This document shows, in pieces, positions 1 through 15,660 of a stretch of DNA of 64,000 nt (its first letter is position 1; each line of letters begins with the position of its first letter). Where the stretch lies: contig JAYKKT010000090.1 of NCBI GenBank assembly GCA_036023115.1, positions 27,177,501 through 27,241,500 on the forward strand. The letters run 5' to 3'. Under the pieces are notes generated by a model. The model saw only the letters and a program-made list of their open reading frames with translations, had not been told where the DNA came from and did no database searches. This DNA is from Brasenia schreberi. Its lineage: Eukaryota; Streptophyta; Magnoliopsida; Nymphaeales; Cabombaceae. Position numbers and translations under genes: made by a program.

Positions 1-297
1 GACAAATTTGAACACGACACGAACATGACTCGAGAAGTCCATGTTTTTGCCCAGACAAAGTAACAAATTAGTGAGGCATGTGTGGGTTGATTGTATTTTG
101 CCACAAATACAAAATGACACGACCCAGAATACAGATTGTGACCCATAGCTCGTAGCGCATAGGTGGTTCCCATTGGATCGTATAGGAGGTCAGCAGAGGT
201 TTAAGTCCCCAAAAGTTTTTAAAGTCTATAGATGGGGTTGGTTTAGTCTCTTGAAATTATAGAATTTACATTAATTAAAGAGTTGCTCATGGTGGCT

Positions 298-410
298 TTC
301 TTTTTTTTTTGTTACAAGGGAAAGACAAAGCCTACCACACATGCACCCTCTGGGAGTCGAACTCCCACCAACAGCAACAGGGCTATGGTTGAGCTAACGC
401 TCTTGGTGCC
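298..410 (-). mobile_element. tRNA-derived SINE (family A), nearly full length
   Basis: Read on the minus strand, this has a polymerase III box A-like stretch (TTAGCTCAAC), a box B-like stretch (GGGAGTTCGACTCCC), a short body and a poly(A) tail, seen as a T run at 300-310 on the + strand. CATGGTGG occurs just outside both ends (288-295 and 410-417), which fits a target-site duplication. Similar copies occur at 6242, 6530, 9085, 28272, 53533 and 54962. The tail and flanking duplication argue against a working tRNA gene. Confidence 0.7.
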
Positions 411-420
411 ATGGTGGGCT

Positions 421-1804
421 CTTTTGAAAGAGATTCCCCACCAGTGAAACCATGCATGCCTTCTTGTGAGGATCTCCGTTAACAATACGAACCCCTTCTT
501 TTGCTTTTGCTGCAGAGGTAGGCCCATCCTATCTCTTAATGAGCTGGTGCTCTTTTTTCACGAATTCATGCCTATGAATACAGAATGGTTTGCCTTTGCA
601 CTGCAGACTCCACTGCCACGTGATTCTAACGAGGGACTCGTTCCACATTTATGACGACCACTGGGAGACTTTTGTAAAATCAATGCTTCATCAATACTCA
701 AGTACTCTCTCTCTCTCTCGATGACAGACACACACACAAGGACACACGCAAAATGCAATATCAGAAGCCAAGGTAAACCAGTAGTACCATCTGTGTCTGT
801 TGTGTGTGTGTGTGCGTGAGAGAGAGAGAAGTACCTCTGCTGACAGATTTGATGCATTGAGAATAGGAAAATTCACTGCTGGCTCCAGAAGCAGACCCCA
901 TTTCCTTTGTGAAGTTCTTGGTATAGCCCAACTGTCCCGAAGATGGTCAAGAAGGGGAACAGGGAAAAGGAAGCTGGGTACTTAATTACTGGAATTTGTT
1001 GGCAAAAATCTGAATTAGTTTCCGAATGGAATTTTAATTAGCAATTGACAACTAAACAAGGTGAGATTCTTATTTTTCAGCTTGTCATGCATGGTTCGTG
1101 ATGATCTCTTCTCGGCACTGCCTGGACCTCGATATACTGGCTTGACTCACAACTTGCTTCATCTTGTTTTGGTTCATATTTCGTCGAGTATATACGATTG
1201 TTTATATATATATATGTTATTAATGAAAGCATTCTAAACCAGTTATTTAGAAGGGTCTGAACAAGGTCTTACTCAGCTGCTTTGAATTAGAAGATCAGTT
1301 TCTGCGGAAGAGCTAGGGCTTCGGTTGTTTGAAGTTGAACTAGCACCTTCCTCTTCCCGATATGAAAGACGAAGCCTCAGATGGTACTCTTTTCCTTTGA
1401 TTTTCTGCCTGAAAGAGGGAATCTCGTTGAATCTATTGAGCGCTGAGCTCTGATGATTACAGTGGCCAAGAAAGTTTATGCTGTTTCTGAACTCAAATGA
1501 GCAAGAATTTCTTCTTTGAAAGTGATGCAGAATTATATAACAGTGAAAGTCTTCCTGTCTTGAACCATCAAGCTTGTCTTTGGCTTGTTTAGCTCGCAGT
1601 ATGTCCCTGTATCAACTCAGGTCATTTTAAATGAGCAAAACAAGATGGCCATGATCAAGCAACAACTTAGTAACCTATACAAGAAAAGGCATGGCTCCGT
1701 TCGATGGGCTCGATTTGCAGCTTTAATTATGAAAGTTGTTTAATAACGATCGACATTATTAAAGAAAGCTTTGTGATTTGAACCATCTTGCCATTATTTA
1801 AGAA

Positions 1805-1806
<2 letters not shown>
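421..1806. other. No gene seen; short GA/CA and CT microsatellites
   Basis: Only short, unsupported open frames occur here. CT repeats lie at about 703-718, a CA-rich patch at 727-746, and TG followed by AG repeats at about 800-830. A short AT run lies near 1204-1215. I see no protein homology. Confidence 0.6.

Positions 1807-1862
<56 letters not shown>
1807..1862. repeat. (AT)n microsatellite
   Basis: An uninterrupted AT dinucleotide run of about 28 units. The flanks show no gene. Confidence 0.95.
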
Positions 1863-1866
<4 letters not shown>

Positions 1867-2978
1867 CCTACCCGTTCGTTGGAGCTGGGTACAGGTATGC
1901 CCATAATTTGGACACAAGTCCAGGGGAAAGGCCTCACCCCTTGAAGTACAATTGGGTTTAAACCTTATTGTCGAAATATGGGTTTTGGTGAAACCCTACC
2001 TCTGTTCAGTGTTATTGCATTAAGAAATGACCTGGAACGTGAAATGTTGCTTCCGCGCCAATGTTTGATGACCTAAACGGTTTCTAAGGGGCTCTTTGAT
2101 AACCAATTTGATCTAGTGGCCCATTCCTAAGGGTGTGTTTGATTCACGGTGCTAGGTCCTAGTATTGGAATTGGAGGCTTAGACTTACATGAGTTTGTGA
2201 ATGATATTGACGCTCGGGCGGTCCGGTTCCTCTAAACCTTATGTCAGGAACACTCTCACGGGTCTGGGGCTCCGTTTCCGTGGTTGAAAGCAGAGCCATT
2301 GCTGAAAAGCAAGGGCTTGAGACTGCATAAGGTCCCTGTACAGCATACCTGGACCCCTTTATCAAAACCCCCTAGGTACCGAAGGGGAACAAAACAATGT
2401 GTTTTTATAACTCTTATATAAATCTGTCTAGAATCCATGTTAACCCAACTAATCTGGGTACGTTTCAGTCATTTGATAAAATATTTAAATTTTGTAATAT
2501 GCATAAACTATATCAAACAGAAATCTAGAATTAAACTCTTTGGAATTCTAATTTTGGATGAAATTTATTTATTCAATGTTGAAGTTTTAACTTTTATTTT
2601 GGTTACCAGAAAGAGCCCCAAGCCAGCTATTCATACCCAAGGTATCAAACTCACGACGTTCATCATGTGAGTCGAGTTCCCTCTGAGAAAAGCTTACGCT
2701 TTGAGTGCAAATAAATTTGAAGTTTCAACTTCAAAGAGCAACGAGGGCTCACATCATTTGATTAAACTTGTGTTTGTTTTGAGCTCAACCCAGTTGATCA
2801 AAGAGAACAAACTGACCTGACAACATTTTAGGCCGCAAACGAGCCATGAATAAAACCAGTATTGACCATCACCAAGGAAACTGCCTTTCAAGTGTTTGGA
2901 AGAATCCTACTTTAAAAAGATCACCTTGCCTAAGATCAAGTCGGCCCCGAGCTCTCTTTTAAGGCAGGAACTTGCTTG

Positions 2979-2980
<2 letters not shown>

Positions 2981-3054
<74 letters not shown>

Positions 3055-3084
3055 CACACACATACATGTATATATGTATGTATA

Positions 3085-3165
<81 letters not shown>
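2981..3165. repeat. Compound (TA)n-(TG)n microsatellite
   Basis: A long TA run with a few CA/TG interruptions near 3047-3095, then a second TA run and a TG run at about 3129-3163. Open frames across it encode only tyrosine-isoleucine or cysteine-valine repeats and are artefacts of the repeat. Confidence 0.95.
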
Positions 3166-3168
<3 letters not shown>

Positions 3169-6100
3169 ATAAATGTTCAAAGGATAAAAATATGTTACTA
3201 AGTTGAAACCTTAAAGACAAATTTGCACATTTTTCCTTTTTTTTGTCGCAAATGAAGTCATGGTGAATAATGCCTTTAAGTAAATGAAGGGATGCTTTCT
3301 TTAGGGCATTTAAAGAAATGGATTTGTTCGTTTGATAAAAGAATGCCAAGTCATTAATGAACAAATTGGACACAAGTTGTTTGGCTGGTAGTTATAGATT
3401 GGCTACTTTATGTACAAAACTAGTTATGCCAAACATGATGGGTTTCAAACCAGATCGGAGTTTGAACCAGAACCGGGCTGAAATCAGTTGAAACCGGAAA
3501 TGGCTGAACCAAACCGAGAACCACAATCGAATGTGAGGGCGACCGGTTTGGTTAGGGTCTTTTCTTTCCTGTAACTAGAACTGACGGGTTGAAACTATCG
3601 GATCTAAGTTTAAAAATAAAAAATTATTTTAAAGTTTTAAGCTTTTAAAATTTCCTCCCTCTCTCCCTTCTCTTTATTACGATGCAATAAATGCCAATAA
3701 CTGGTCATGCCTAAATCGTTTAATTATTTTAAATAATTTAAATTAATTGAAATAATATAATGTTTAAAAGCTTTAATTTTTCTTAATCATGCTGGAGCCA
3801 GTATGTATTGTATGGTAGTTGACAGGGATTCGACTCAACCTAAATAACTAGTCAATGGATAAGATGTGGATGGCCGGAGCCTAGAATAATCTTCATTTGA
3901 TTTTTCTTTTCAGCCGTTCTAGTTTTGAGCCGGGACCGACGGTTTCAAAACTACAACCGGAACCGGCACAGAGCCGATTTGGTTACTGGCCATGTCTACA
4001 GAGCCACTGGCAATCTTCACATCGTTAATTCTAAGTTTCTCATAATCCAGTTCGGCCTCGGTTGAAAAACCAACCTATGTAAGATAAGAAGTTTACTTGC
4101 AACTGAAGAGGCCATCTAAACTTAATCTTAGTAATCAAAGAGGGGAATCATCAAGAATTCAATTATAGAATATCATTAGATTGGAAAGCTTGTGTATTTG
4201 TCTCGTTTAAGTTATTGTCCAGGAGACAAAACCCAGTATAGAGGAAGCCCTTATGGGCTGATAAGCAAGAAACTGTGTTCAGAAACTCCTTGAGAAGCGC
4301 ATTTCCCATTTGAATCCACCCAAACCAAGCCTTCTCTCACACTAAGTGGAATAAGCAACTTGGGTTCTTAGATATCATTGAGTTTGATCTTAGACATGGC
4401 ATGTTTCGGGTAAAACCAGAATCGGCAGTTTCACACCGCATATTTTAACTTTCACAGAACCAGGAACCAAAACCGAACTGGGACTGGTCTAGTCCTGGTT
4501 CTGGTTTGAGACCTAAAACCCTTGGGATTGAAAAAAATCATTAAAATTTTAAAATTAAAAAAATGTATGGAACCCAAGGTTTGTGGGTTCCGGTTACATG
4601 GAAGGTGGAACTGGAAAAAACTTGGTGGTGCCCCCACTCTAGTTTCACCACTTCCTGGCTTGATTTGATTCGGTTGGAACCGTTGGGCTAGTTTGGAATC
4701 AGCCATTGATCTTCTGTATGTTAGTGTTTAACTCCTCGAGAGCGAGATTATGTTTTAACTTTTATAAGGGATCTTCTTTTAAAAAATTTACCACCTAATT
4801 TCTCATACTTTCTTGCCAAACCTCTACCTACCTGGTCAGATCCGATTTTCCCTTGTATAGTCACACATCCACCTGTTTCGATGAAAGATGACGACGACGA
4901 CGAAGACATGGTTATCCCTTTGATTGATCTCTTGCGTAGGGAAACACCGGTTAATTCAACATGAAAAGGCAATATATTAATACCATGAAGTGAAGCTTTA
5001 CCCAAGTATTAGTAAACGAATAATTCAGGTCCAATTCATCTGCTACTAATTAAATAGATCTTATTTTGATCTTGCCTTCTTGAATATAAATCCAAATGAA
5101 AAGGCAATACTGAACTACCATACAATAAATTATGTATCAGGTTATATGTCATCCAGATTAGGTCCCCACTTGGATTTGGAAGTGGAGCTGCACCACAATC
5201 CAAATCCAGCCATTCGAACCCTAACTTGTTAACCGAATCCAATTAAACATATATAAATTCTGGGTCCATACAAATAATGTTTTTTGTTATCTAAACCACC
5301 CGTACATGGAAGTTATGAAGAAATCCACAATGACCCCAACTAATCTCATTTGAGCCAGGTCGGTTCGCTATGAGGTTAAAGCTCTCACAGCACTGGTTTT
5401 CTCCATTCACAAGGCTCCAGCCGGGGGCCTTGCTTAAGGGACAAGTGTCAAAAGCAGTGACAGATTTAAAACTTTTTGGTGGATAGGGTGAACCACTTAT
5501 TTAACCATTTAAGGTGGGGCGAAATATGTATAATAATTATAGTTTTGATCATGCCCTGCAACTTTTTCATTGGTTTTTTGAATTTTAGATATACATGGCT
5601 CGATGTAGATCCACCACTGGCCGAAAGGGTTATGCACCACACACATATGATTCAGGGAAGACATCATATGATACCATAATTTAATACAGACACACCCTAA
5701 ATACATACCTCATGTTGGTTTCTCAAGTAGTTAAGGTTAATTCCTCCGTCGAGTTTTTTTTGTGCTGTGTTCACTGGAGCTTCATTTCATTATCTTCAAG
5801 TTTCGAAACCACCTTACAAGTATGGTTCTCATTTTATCTTTCTATTAGTTTAGTACCAATCTTCTCTCTCTGTGTGTGTGGGTGTGCAAAATTTCGAAGT
5901 ATTTGTTGCTAATTGATTTAGAAACCATGATGAGTTTTGATATGCAGAATCAATTTGGTGGGAGGCCTTCAATTTGGGTTCAAAAATGTCAAACCGAATA
6001 ATTGAGCTGAAGAAAACTTTTTAGGCTTAAACCAGTGGCTATCATTATTATCAAGACAATCTTATATATAGACATATTTCCTGATCACTTATTACTGGTC

Positions 6101-6241
6101 ATCTTTATAGGTTTAGGGCAATCAACGGACAGAAATCTCCGGTTGTCCTCATCGATCTCGACTTAAAAAACCTTCTACGGTCCTACTATCCAACACTAAC
6201 GGTAGTGTCATTTTCTGCTTATATTTCAGCCAAATACTTGA
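3166..6241. other. No gene seen; patches of GGTTC/GAACC-rich DNA
   Basis: No coding region is supported. Patches at about 3440-3560, 3900-3990 and 4400-4690 are rich in short GAACC/GGTTC/ACCGG words in both orientations. The same word mix returns at 11420-11650, 27720-28010, 34720-34930, 51600-51680, 52350-52480 and 52800-52930, so it looks like one dispersed family. A small GAC repeat at 4888-4903 is the only other simple sequence. Confidence 0.45.
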
Positions 6242-6364
6242 TAGCTCAACTGCAGGGCACTCTAGCACCGTTGTTTCTGGTGGAGAGTTCGACTCCCAGA
6301 GAGTGCATGTGTGGGTGTGTTATGCTTCGGCTCCTCTTATAATAAAAAGAAAAAGAAAAAAAAT
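6242..6364 (+). mobile_element. tRNA-derived SINE (family A)
   Basis: Box A-like TAGCTCAAC near the start, box B-like GAGTTCGACTCCC near 6285-6297, then the family body (GTGCATGTGTGG, GCTTCGGCTCCTCTT) and an A-rich tail ending near 6363. CTTGATAG before the element and CTTGATGG after the tail are a likely, slightly diverged target-site duplication. Confidence 0.7.
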
Positions 6365-6529
6365 CCTTGATGGTTAATCAGGCCAACGAAAGGACCTAGG
6401 ACCTACATCCAACATGATGTCTAAATGCCAAGTGATCATGAAGAGGAAAATATTTTTAATGTCGGGATTATAAAAGGGATTATGTATTATAATTAGGGTT
6501 ATGAGGAAACTAAAAACGGTGCACCAAAG

Positions 6530-6640
6530 TAGTAGCTCAACTGACAGGTTGCTCTGACATCGTCATTGTTGGTGAAAAGTTCGACTCCCAGGAGATGCAT
6601 GTATGTGCGTGTGTGTTAGGTTTCAACCACCTAAAAAGGT
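6530..6640 (+). mobile_element. tRNA-derived SINE (family A), diverged copy
   Basis: GTAGCTCAACTGACAGG (box A-like) at about 6531 and AGTTCGACTCCCAGG (box B-like) near 6579-6593, followed by a GTGTGTGTTAGG body. The tail is eroded. It lies about 170 bp after another copy in the same orientation. Confidence 0.6.
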
Positions 6641-9084
6641 TGTGAGAGGTCATTAATTCTACGCTCTTCTTCGTCACTGTCGAATTTTCTTCCTTGTCTT
6701 GCCCATCGAGTAAGAACAACTTGTTGAACTACTTAAATCTTTGTGTTCTTTCTTTTTCTTTTATTTGATGTTTTGTGCAAACCACATTGTGTGTGCTTCG
6801 GCATGGAATGGAATTTTTTTTTGCTTTCAACAGAAAGCTTCGCAGGAATAAAGATTGAATGTGTGAGTATGTGTGTGTGGGAGAGATCCAAATCCAAATC
6901 TGGTTAGATATTTTCTGACCTCCGATTCCTATGTCTTACAGAGATCGTGTTTGATCAAACCATGTTGATCGAAGCGTCCACTTAGTGAAATTGACGGCAT
7001 GGATCTCATCTTAAGGGTGACAATTTTGCGGTATCTAACTTACGGCATGGATCTCATCGAAGTGTCTATTTATACGAGACTCGGTCCTGATTCGGTTCCA
7101 GTTCATTGTTCCAAGTAAACGGACACCGAACATGTCCAACTTATGGTGCCGGCAAATGAGCATGTGCCAAAAGAAGCAGCAAGAGCTGTTCCATCGGGTT
7201 GACATCTTACTGTTTTGAAGTTCAACAATTAGTAATTTTGATAATCCATTTTACAGTCAATAAACTGGTATTTTTCCAGTGCATAAACTTTGGAAACCAC
7301 TAATTTTGTTTTGACATTTGTTTTTCGACCAATCTCATTTTAATGTGAGAGAAGGCATGGTTTTGGTAGAATAGCATGCAAGCATGCCCGAAGATAATGC
7401 TGCCCTTTTGATCGAGTCACCACACCTTCTGTGCCACCTTATGTAGCACATCTATTTTGGACTATTATTAAAAAATCAAGATGTTGATGTTCATTTCAAG
7501 TTTCACACACACACACACATATATACGCACGTGTGTGTGTGCACATGATAATGCTGCCCCACCAATGGAGTCGCCGGACCTTTCGAGTCACCTTATGTAG
7601 CACATTTATTTCGAAATTGAATTTTTAAATAAAAAATCAAGATGATGTTCATTTCAAGTTGGACAAACACACATATTTTAGCAGATTGGTAGGCTACGTG
7701 CAGCTTGGAAACCATGATAAGAAGAAGAAATGAAAATAACCCTCAATTTAATTTGCCACCAACATTAATATCATAAAATATATATTTAAAAAAGACATTG
7801 ATAGTTGGGAGTGTTCAAATCCATCCGTTACTTTGTCATTGTATAAAAAAACGTTACAATCATGTCTAACTCTTTCCTATAAGCTAACTGATACGTCTGG
7901 TAGAGGTTGTATTTATGGAGGCGAGTGGAAAGGTGGTCGAGATCCGGTGAGGGCCGGACGATCGTGCTGATATTTACCCTGAACCATTGGATTTTCATCT
8001 TCTTCATCTCCTTATCCGATGGCTCAACATGAATCATGCCAAATAATACAGTGCAAGGAAACTAATTATTTCGGAAGGCTTCTATAACTAGCAGAGAACC
8101 ACTCCAATCAAACATCCACATAGAAGAATGATATCTCTATCCCCAACAGAGACACAGAGATTAATAATACAATTATTAAAGAAAAGAACAGATTAGCCAT
8201 CTTTGGCAACAAATTGTTGTGACTTCTTTTGTTACGAGAGAGAGGGATTGCATTAATTTTACATACCTTTCTAAAAACTCTTAGAACTTTTAAATTACAC
8301 TCATATCACCGAAAAATAATAGGTGGACATGGTTAATGGTGACCATGATCCAATATATATTGGTTACATATATGGAAAAGTATATCCTCAATTTGAATCT
8401 TTCTAATGTATGCAAAACTAGATCATACCTTCCTCTAATATGCTTACTCATCACTTTTTGTTGATATGAGTATAACTTAAAAATATTAATATTTTTTTAA
8501 AAAGATAAGATAATATTATTATACTCATACCTCCAAAAGTAATTGTGCAGTGATAGCAAGATCCAATCACTCACATATATATATATATAAGGGTAACATT
8601 TTACTTATAGTTAATCTAATATTTAAACTGTACATCATTTGCATTCTTAAAATGTTGTTGATCTTAAGGATCATGCACTGCCTTAAGCAGCTGGTTTTGC
8701 AACCGTAAGTGGGGTCTTCCACGTATTGTTGTTCTTCCAATTTTTGGTGAGATATGATCATTCCACACTAATAAAAAAGCACCGAAGTTTTGAGCCGATT
8801 GGTGGGCTACCGAATGCAACGCTCATATATATAAAAGATGTATGTAAACTGAGGGAGACTGCTGATGGTACGTTTTCATTATTATCTTTATCCCCTCTGA
8901 AAGAAAAAATATCCTACATTGATGACGACATGGTGGAAGATGGGAAGAGCAGCTGTCCTATATATATATATATGTGTGTGTTACTGACTGAGATTTAATG
9001 GAAGTAACGGCGCCATGTACGACGTAAATAATATTGGAAATAAAATAATATAGTTATTTACTTCATTTATTTGGCTTTATTAAT
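6641..9084. other. No gene seen; near-duplicate passage at 7370-7680
   Basis: No supported gene. Two related passages occur in tandem: 7393-7500 and 7546-7655 share ATAATGCTGCCC, CTTATGTAGCACAT, AAAAAATCAAGAT and GTTCATTTCAAGTT in the same order, pointing to an old local duplication of about 150 bp. A CA/TG-rich patch lies between them at 7505-7545. Confidence 0.5.
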
Positions 9085-9155
9085 TCTGAAAGTGAGTTCG
9101 ATTTTCGGGGCATACATGCGTGGCTCCAGCCTCCTTTTTGCAACCAAAAGAAAAG
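9085..9155 (+). mobile_element. SINE family A fragment (3' half)
   Basis: GAGTTCGATTTTCGGGG resembles the box B region, and GGCTCCAGCCTCC followed by an A-rich stretch matches the family 3' body seen at 53588-53635. The box A half is absent or unrecognisable. Confidence 0.4.
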
Positions 9156-9491
9156 GACATGCAGAAGAGAAGAGCCCGGCTTCAATAGTGAAAACAAATA
9201 TAGTTATACAAGTTCGGGAAGGCTTTTTCCTCTCTTTTTTCCTTTTTTTTGAGAATTTAATTTGGAAGCATAGCGGAAAAGAGAAGTCATTGCCATTTTC
9301 TTTCAGGATCAGTAACCGATCGAACAATTTAAAAGATGTCATGATGACACCGGATTCAGAAAATCTTGGTATTATAATGAGATTTTGTAAAAAGCCTTTC
9401 TGCCTATACTTTGATTATAAGCGTTCATACAGACAGACAAAGGAAGAATGTATTAAATAGCCAACAACAACATAAAACAAGTCAAAACACA

Positions 9492-9493
<2 letters not shown>

Positions 9494-9552
<59 letters not shown>

Positions 9553-9612
9553 ATATACATATATATATATATACATATATATATATACATACATACATAT
9601 ATATATACATAC

Positions 9613-9644
<32 letters not shown>

Positions 9645-9645
9645 T
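9494..9645. repeat. Compound (AT)n / (GA)n microsatellite
   Basis: AT run interrupted by ACATAC-type units, ending in a GA run at about 9627-9644. There is no coding content. Confidence 0.95.
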
Positions 9646-9925
9646 CTAAATCTAGAAAACCTACATAATAGAAATCCATTATAACCTTTCGATTAGTTGA
9701 AGTGAGAAAACATTTAATCCACGTAATTGATTGCAGTGCATTAAATGCAATGTTTTCAATATGGTTCCTTAAATTTAGACTTTCTATGTATATATCATCG
9801 AACTAGCAACTACTTGGTTCGAAGGGATAATTATGGTGGATTGCCTCGATGAAGATGTGATCAGGCGAGTGAAAATGCCTTATTTTATAGGACTCCTTTA
9901 GCCTTCCTGCTGCTCTCTCCCTCCC

Positions 9926-10013
<88 letters not shown>
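9926..10013. repeat. Alternating (AT)n and (AG)n microsatellite
   Basis: The order is AT, AG, AT, AG. The same AT-to-AG junction occurs at 9627, so the two loci may share an origin. Confidence 0.95.
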
Positions 10014-10217
10014 CACCATAGTTCATGAGTACGTTCATTTTCTAATTGAAATCTTCTTAAAAATCTTAATTTTTGATTTCTAAGAACAATGATTGAAATC
10101 TTTATCCCAAAAAGCAAAATAGTATCAAATGTCCTTAATACACATTGTTAGGATTTGTTCAATAGTTGAAATCTTTAAAGATTTTTTTTAGCACGGATCG
10201 CATGTGAGTATTTATCA

Positions 10218-13353
<3,136 letters not shown>

Positions 13354-13541
13354 ACTACTCCTCCAATTTTGGAAACCACTTTCCACATTCCACCGATTAA
13401 AATCGATGTTGTCACTATCAAAACTATCTAAAAAACTCATAAAATCGCTGTCATATATAAATAATTAGGTTTTTTAGGTGGTTTTGATAGTGACAACATA
13501 GATTTTAATTGGTGGAAAGTGGTTTTCAAAATTGGAGTAGT
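13354..13541. repeat. Long hairpin (foldback repeat or MITE-like)
   Basis: The left arm (about 13354-13436) and right arm (about 13468-13541) are near-perfect reverse complements with a loop of about 31 nt. Paired blocks include TTTTGATAGTGACAACAT on the right against its complement on the left, and CCAATTTTGG-type ends. A transcript of either strand would fold into one long stem. It could be a foldback MITE or a young inverted-duplication small-RNA locus. No terminal target duplication is obvious. Confidence 0.75.
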
Positions 13542-13740
13542 CAAAGCAATGGTTTTGACTTTTAAAAGATAGTTTTGAAAAGTAGAGAAATAATGCAAGG
13601 TGATGAAGTATTGGTTGAATAAGTGGAAACATTTGAAATGGAGGATTGTGCACATAGCATATTATGCATATGAGACTACCATACATATATATAATACATA
13701 TATATACATAATATATATATAATTTTTTAGTAACATATAG

Positions 13741-13800
13741 CAGGTTCTCAATCTATTTTTTTATATATAGCAGGTTCTCAATCTATTTTTTTATATATAG
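13741..13800. repeat. Two perfect 30 bp tandem units
   Basis: A 30 bp unit beginning CAGGTTCTCAATC and ending TTATATATAG occurs twice head to tail without mismatch (13741-13770 and 13771-13800). A partial unit end (ACATATAG) precedes it. Confidence 0.9.
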
Positions 13801-14067
13801 CAAGCTGGGCTAGAATCCTATCGCATATGCATGGCACTGGGTATCACGCTCATGACCTTCTCACTAAAGAGTCAGACAACCTAACCAACAGAGTTATGGC
13901 TCCTTGTGCATATCATCTCGACTTCTCCTTGCGGCAACATTTCTAATGTAAGACCGATTACCGGATATATCTCCTACCCTACAAATATCATTTTCAGATC
14001 AAGCACTCGAACCATTGGCTCACCTAGCTAGGGGACTCGACTAAGAAGCTGAAGGTTGTGAGTTTGT

Positions 14068-15660
14068 GTCACGTCCCGTTTTGTGGGCCTCGCCCAGCAG
14101 TCAATGCACCTTTGACCTGTCCGACCTAGCTCATGACCCGAGCATGAAAGAAAGAGAAAAGTCTATGGTCAACTCTATATTAAGTAGCTATATGACAAAT
14201 TTTTATAGTTAAATCTGAGGTATTTTACATTTATTCGTGGGACCCACCAAAATATCAAATATCCAATTCATAATTCAAATCCAAGTCCAATACAAAAAAA
14301 TCTAATAACTTCAAAATAATCCAAATTTTCACATTTGTTGATTAATACTGGGGTTCATGTAACAACCAAATTCTACATTCTTTTAACAAGAAAGTCAATC
14401 AACTATTAAGCTCTACCATGTTGGAGTGAATGTTAAGTTAAATCCTCCAAGCGCTCCGGTGACGTCAACATCTCCACTACCTGAGCACCACAATGTCATC
14501 TCAAGAAAAATATACTAAAGACATGCATAATTTCAAATCATACAATACTACAATAAATCTATATCATATTTTAAAGCAGTATCATCATTTCAAACATATA
14601 TTCATAACCAAGTACTTAATAATAATGCTTTCGATCTCAAAACCTCCACAATGTCCAATCACTAGCCATGCTGTAAGAGTCTCCCAAACCCTCCTCATGT
14701 CCAACCACATGGCCTCTGACCACGCCCCCGTATGTCAAGTCAAGGACCTTAACAACCATAACACTGACTTGTCAAGTCCAGCCCCTTGGGTCTACGGGAC
14801 AAAGTATTAGTAGAGCCATACATTTAACTAATTAATTTCAACAATATCACACACAACATATGGGGTCATCTCCTAAATCCACCTGAGGCTACCTCTTAGA
14901 CTTCATATCTTCATATCCGCATCACATATCCAATTTTAAATATCCAAAATACATATCCATATCCACTATCAAATTTGTTTTACCATACATAAACTCTCTA
15001 CGATAGTTGACTAGTACATGTACTCAACCTAAACATGTCATATAACCTAACATGAGTTGTCCAATGCAACTACAAATGGAACTAGCTCGGTGAACGAAAT
15101 AGCCAACACAACTACGGGTTAGCATTATCTTATATAACCATCTATGATCCAACGATGTCTCATACTATTGTAAAAATAGATTCATACCCGATAATGTTTT
15201 ACCCACCTATAATGATAACAAACGAGCTAACATTAATGAATACATCCAACTATGATGTCCAAAATCACCATAAAAAGTAGATCCATACCCATTAATTGTT
15301 TACTCGCACACAAACACATTCATACTATGCATCCATATACTCAATAAAGCATTTACAATTCTATTTCACAAACCAACACATGTATAATCATTTCAAAGCA
15401 TTGACAATTATTTCAAAATCTCATACATCATTTTAAAAGCTATTAAAACTATTTCTAGCATGCAAGTAAAAAAAGAACAAATCCACCTACCTAAACCTTC
15501 AATGCGGATACAAAATATCCAAAGCTTATCCTATTAATCACCATAATTTAGTACTTAAATTATAATAAAAATATATTATTAATATTCTACATATAATTAT
15601 GAAACCAACGGTTCAAACTGTGTCAATCGAACCTCAAAGGGCTCTGGAATACCCAAAAAC
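14068..15660 (-). repeat. Probable Ty3/gypsy LTR fragment (minus orientation)
   Basis: It begins with TGTCACGTCCCG, the kind of start seen for gypsy LTRs read from the outer end. About 165 bp in, it contains GTGGGACCCACC, which also occurs (as its complement) at the matching distance from the right end of the LTR at 22681-24664. The rest is AT-rich and non-coding with short open frames only. The right limit is a guess, and no pol sequence is attached, so it may be a solo or broken LTR. Confidence 0.4.

Noticed and set aside
350..415. Possible tRNA gene (box A and box B on the minus strand)
   Set aside because: The arms do not pair into a full cloverleaf, and a body and poly(A) tail follow. 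Several similar copies occur, so it is a SINE head.
2131..2402. Possible MITE starting GGGTGTGTTTGATT and ending near AACAAAACAATGTG
   Set aside because: The two ends pair only weakly and no target duplication could be shown.
2896..3373. Long open frames made of tyrosine-isoleucine or cysteine-valine repeats
   Set aside because: They are translations of a TA/TG microsatellite in several frames at once. The same applies at 9411-9679, 25497-25894, 30973-31241 and 37290-37597.
14493..14810. 105-codon open frame on the + strand
   Set aside because: It lies within the probable gypsy LTR and shows no domain.
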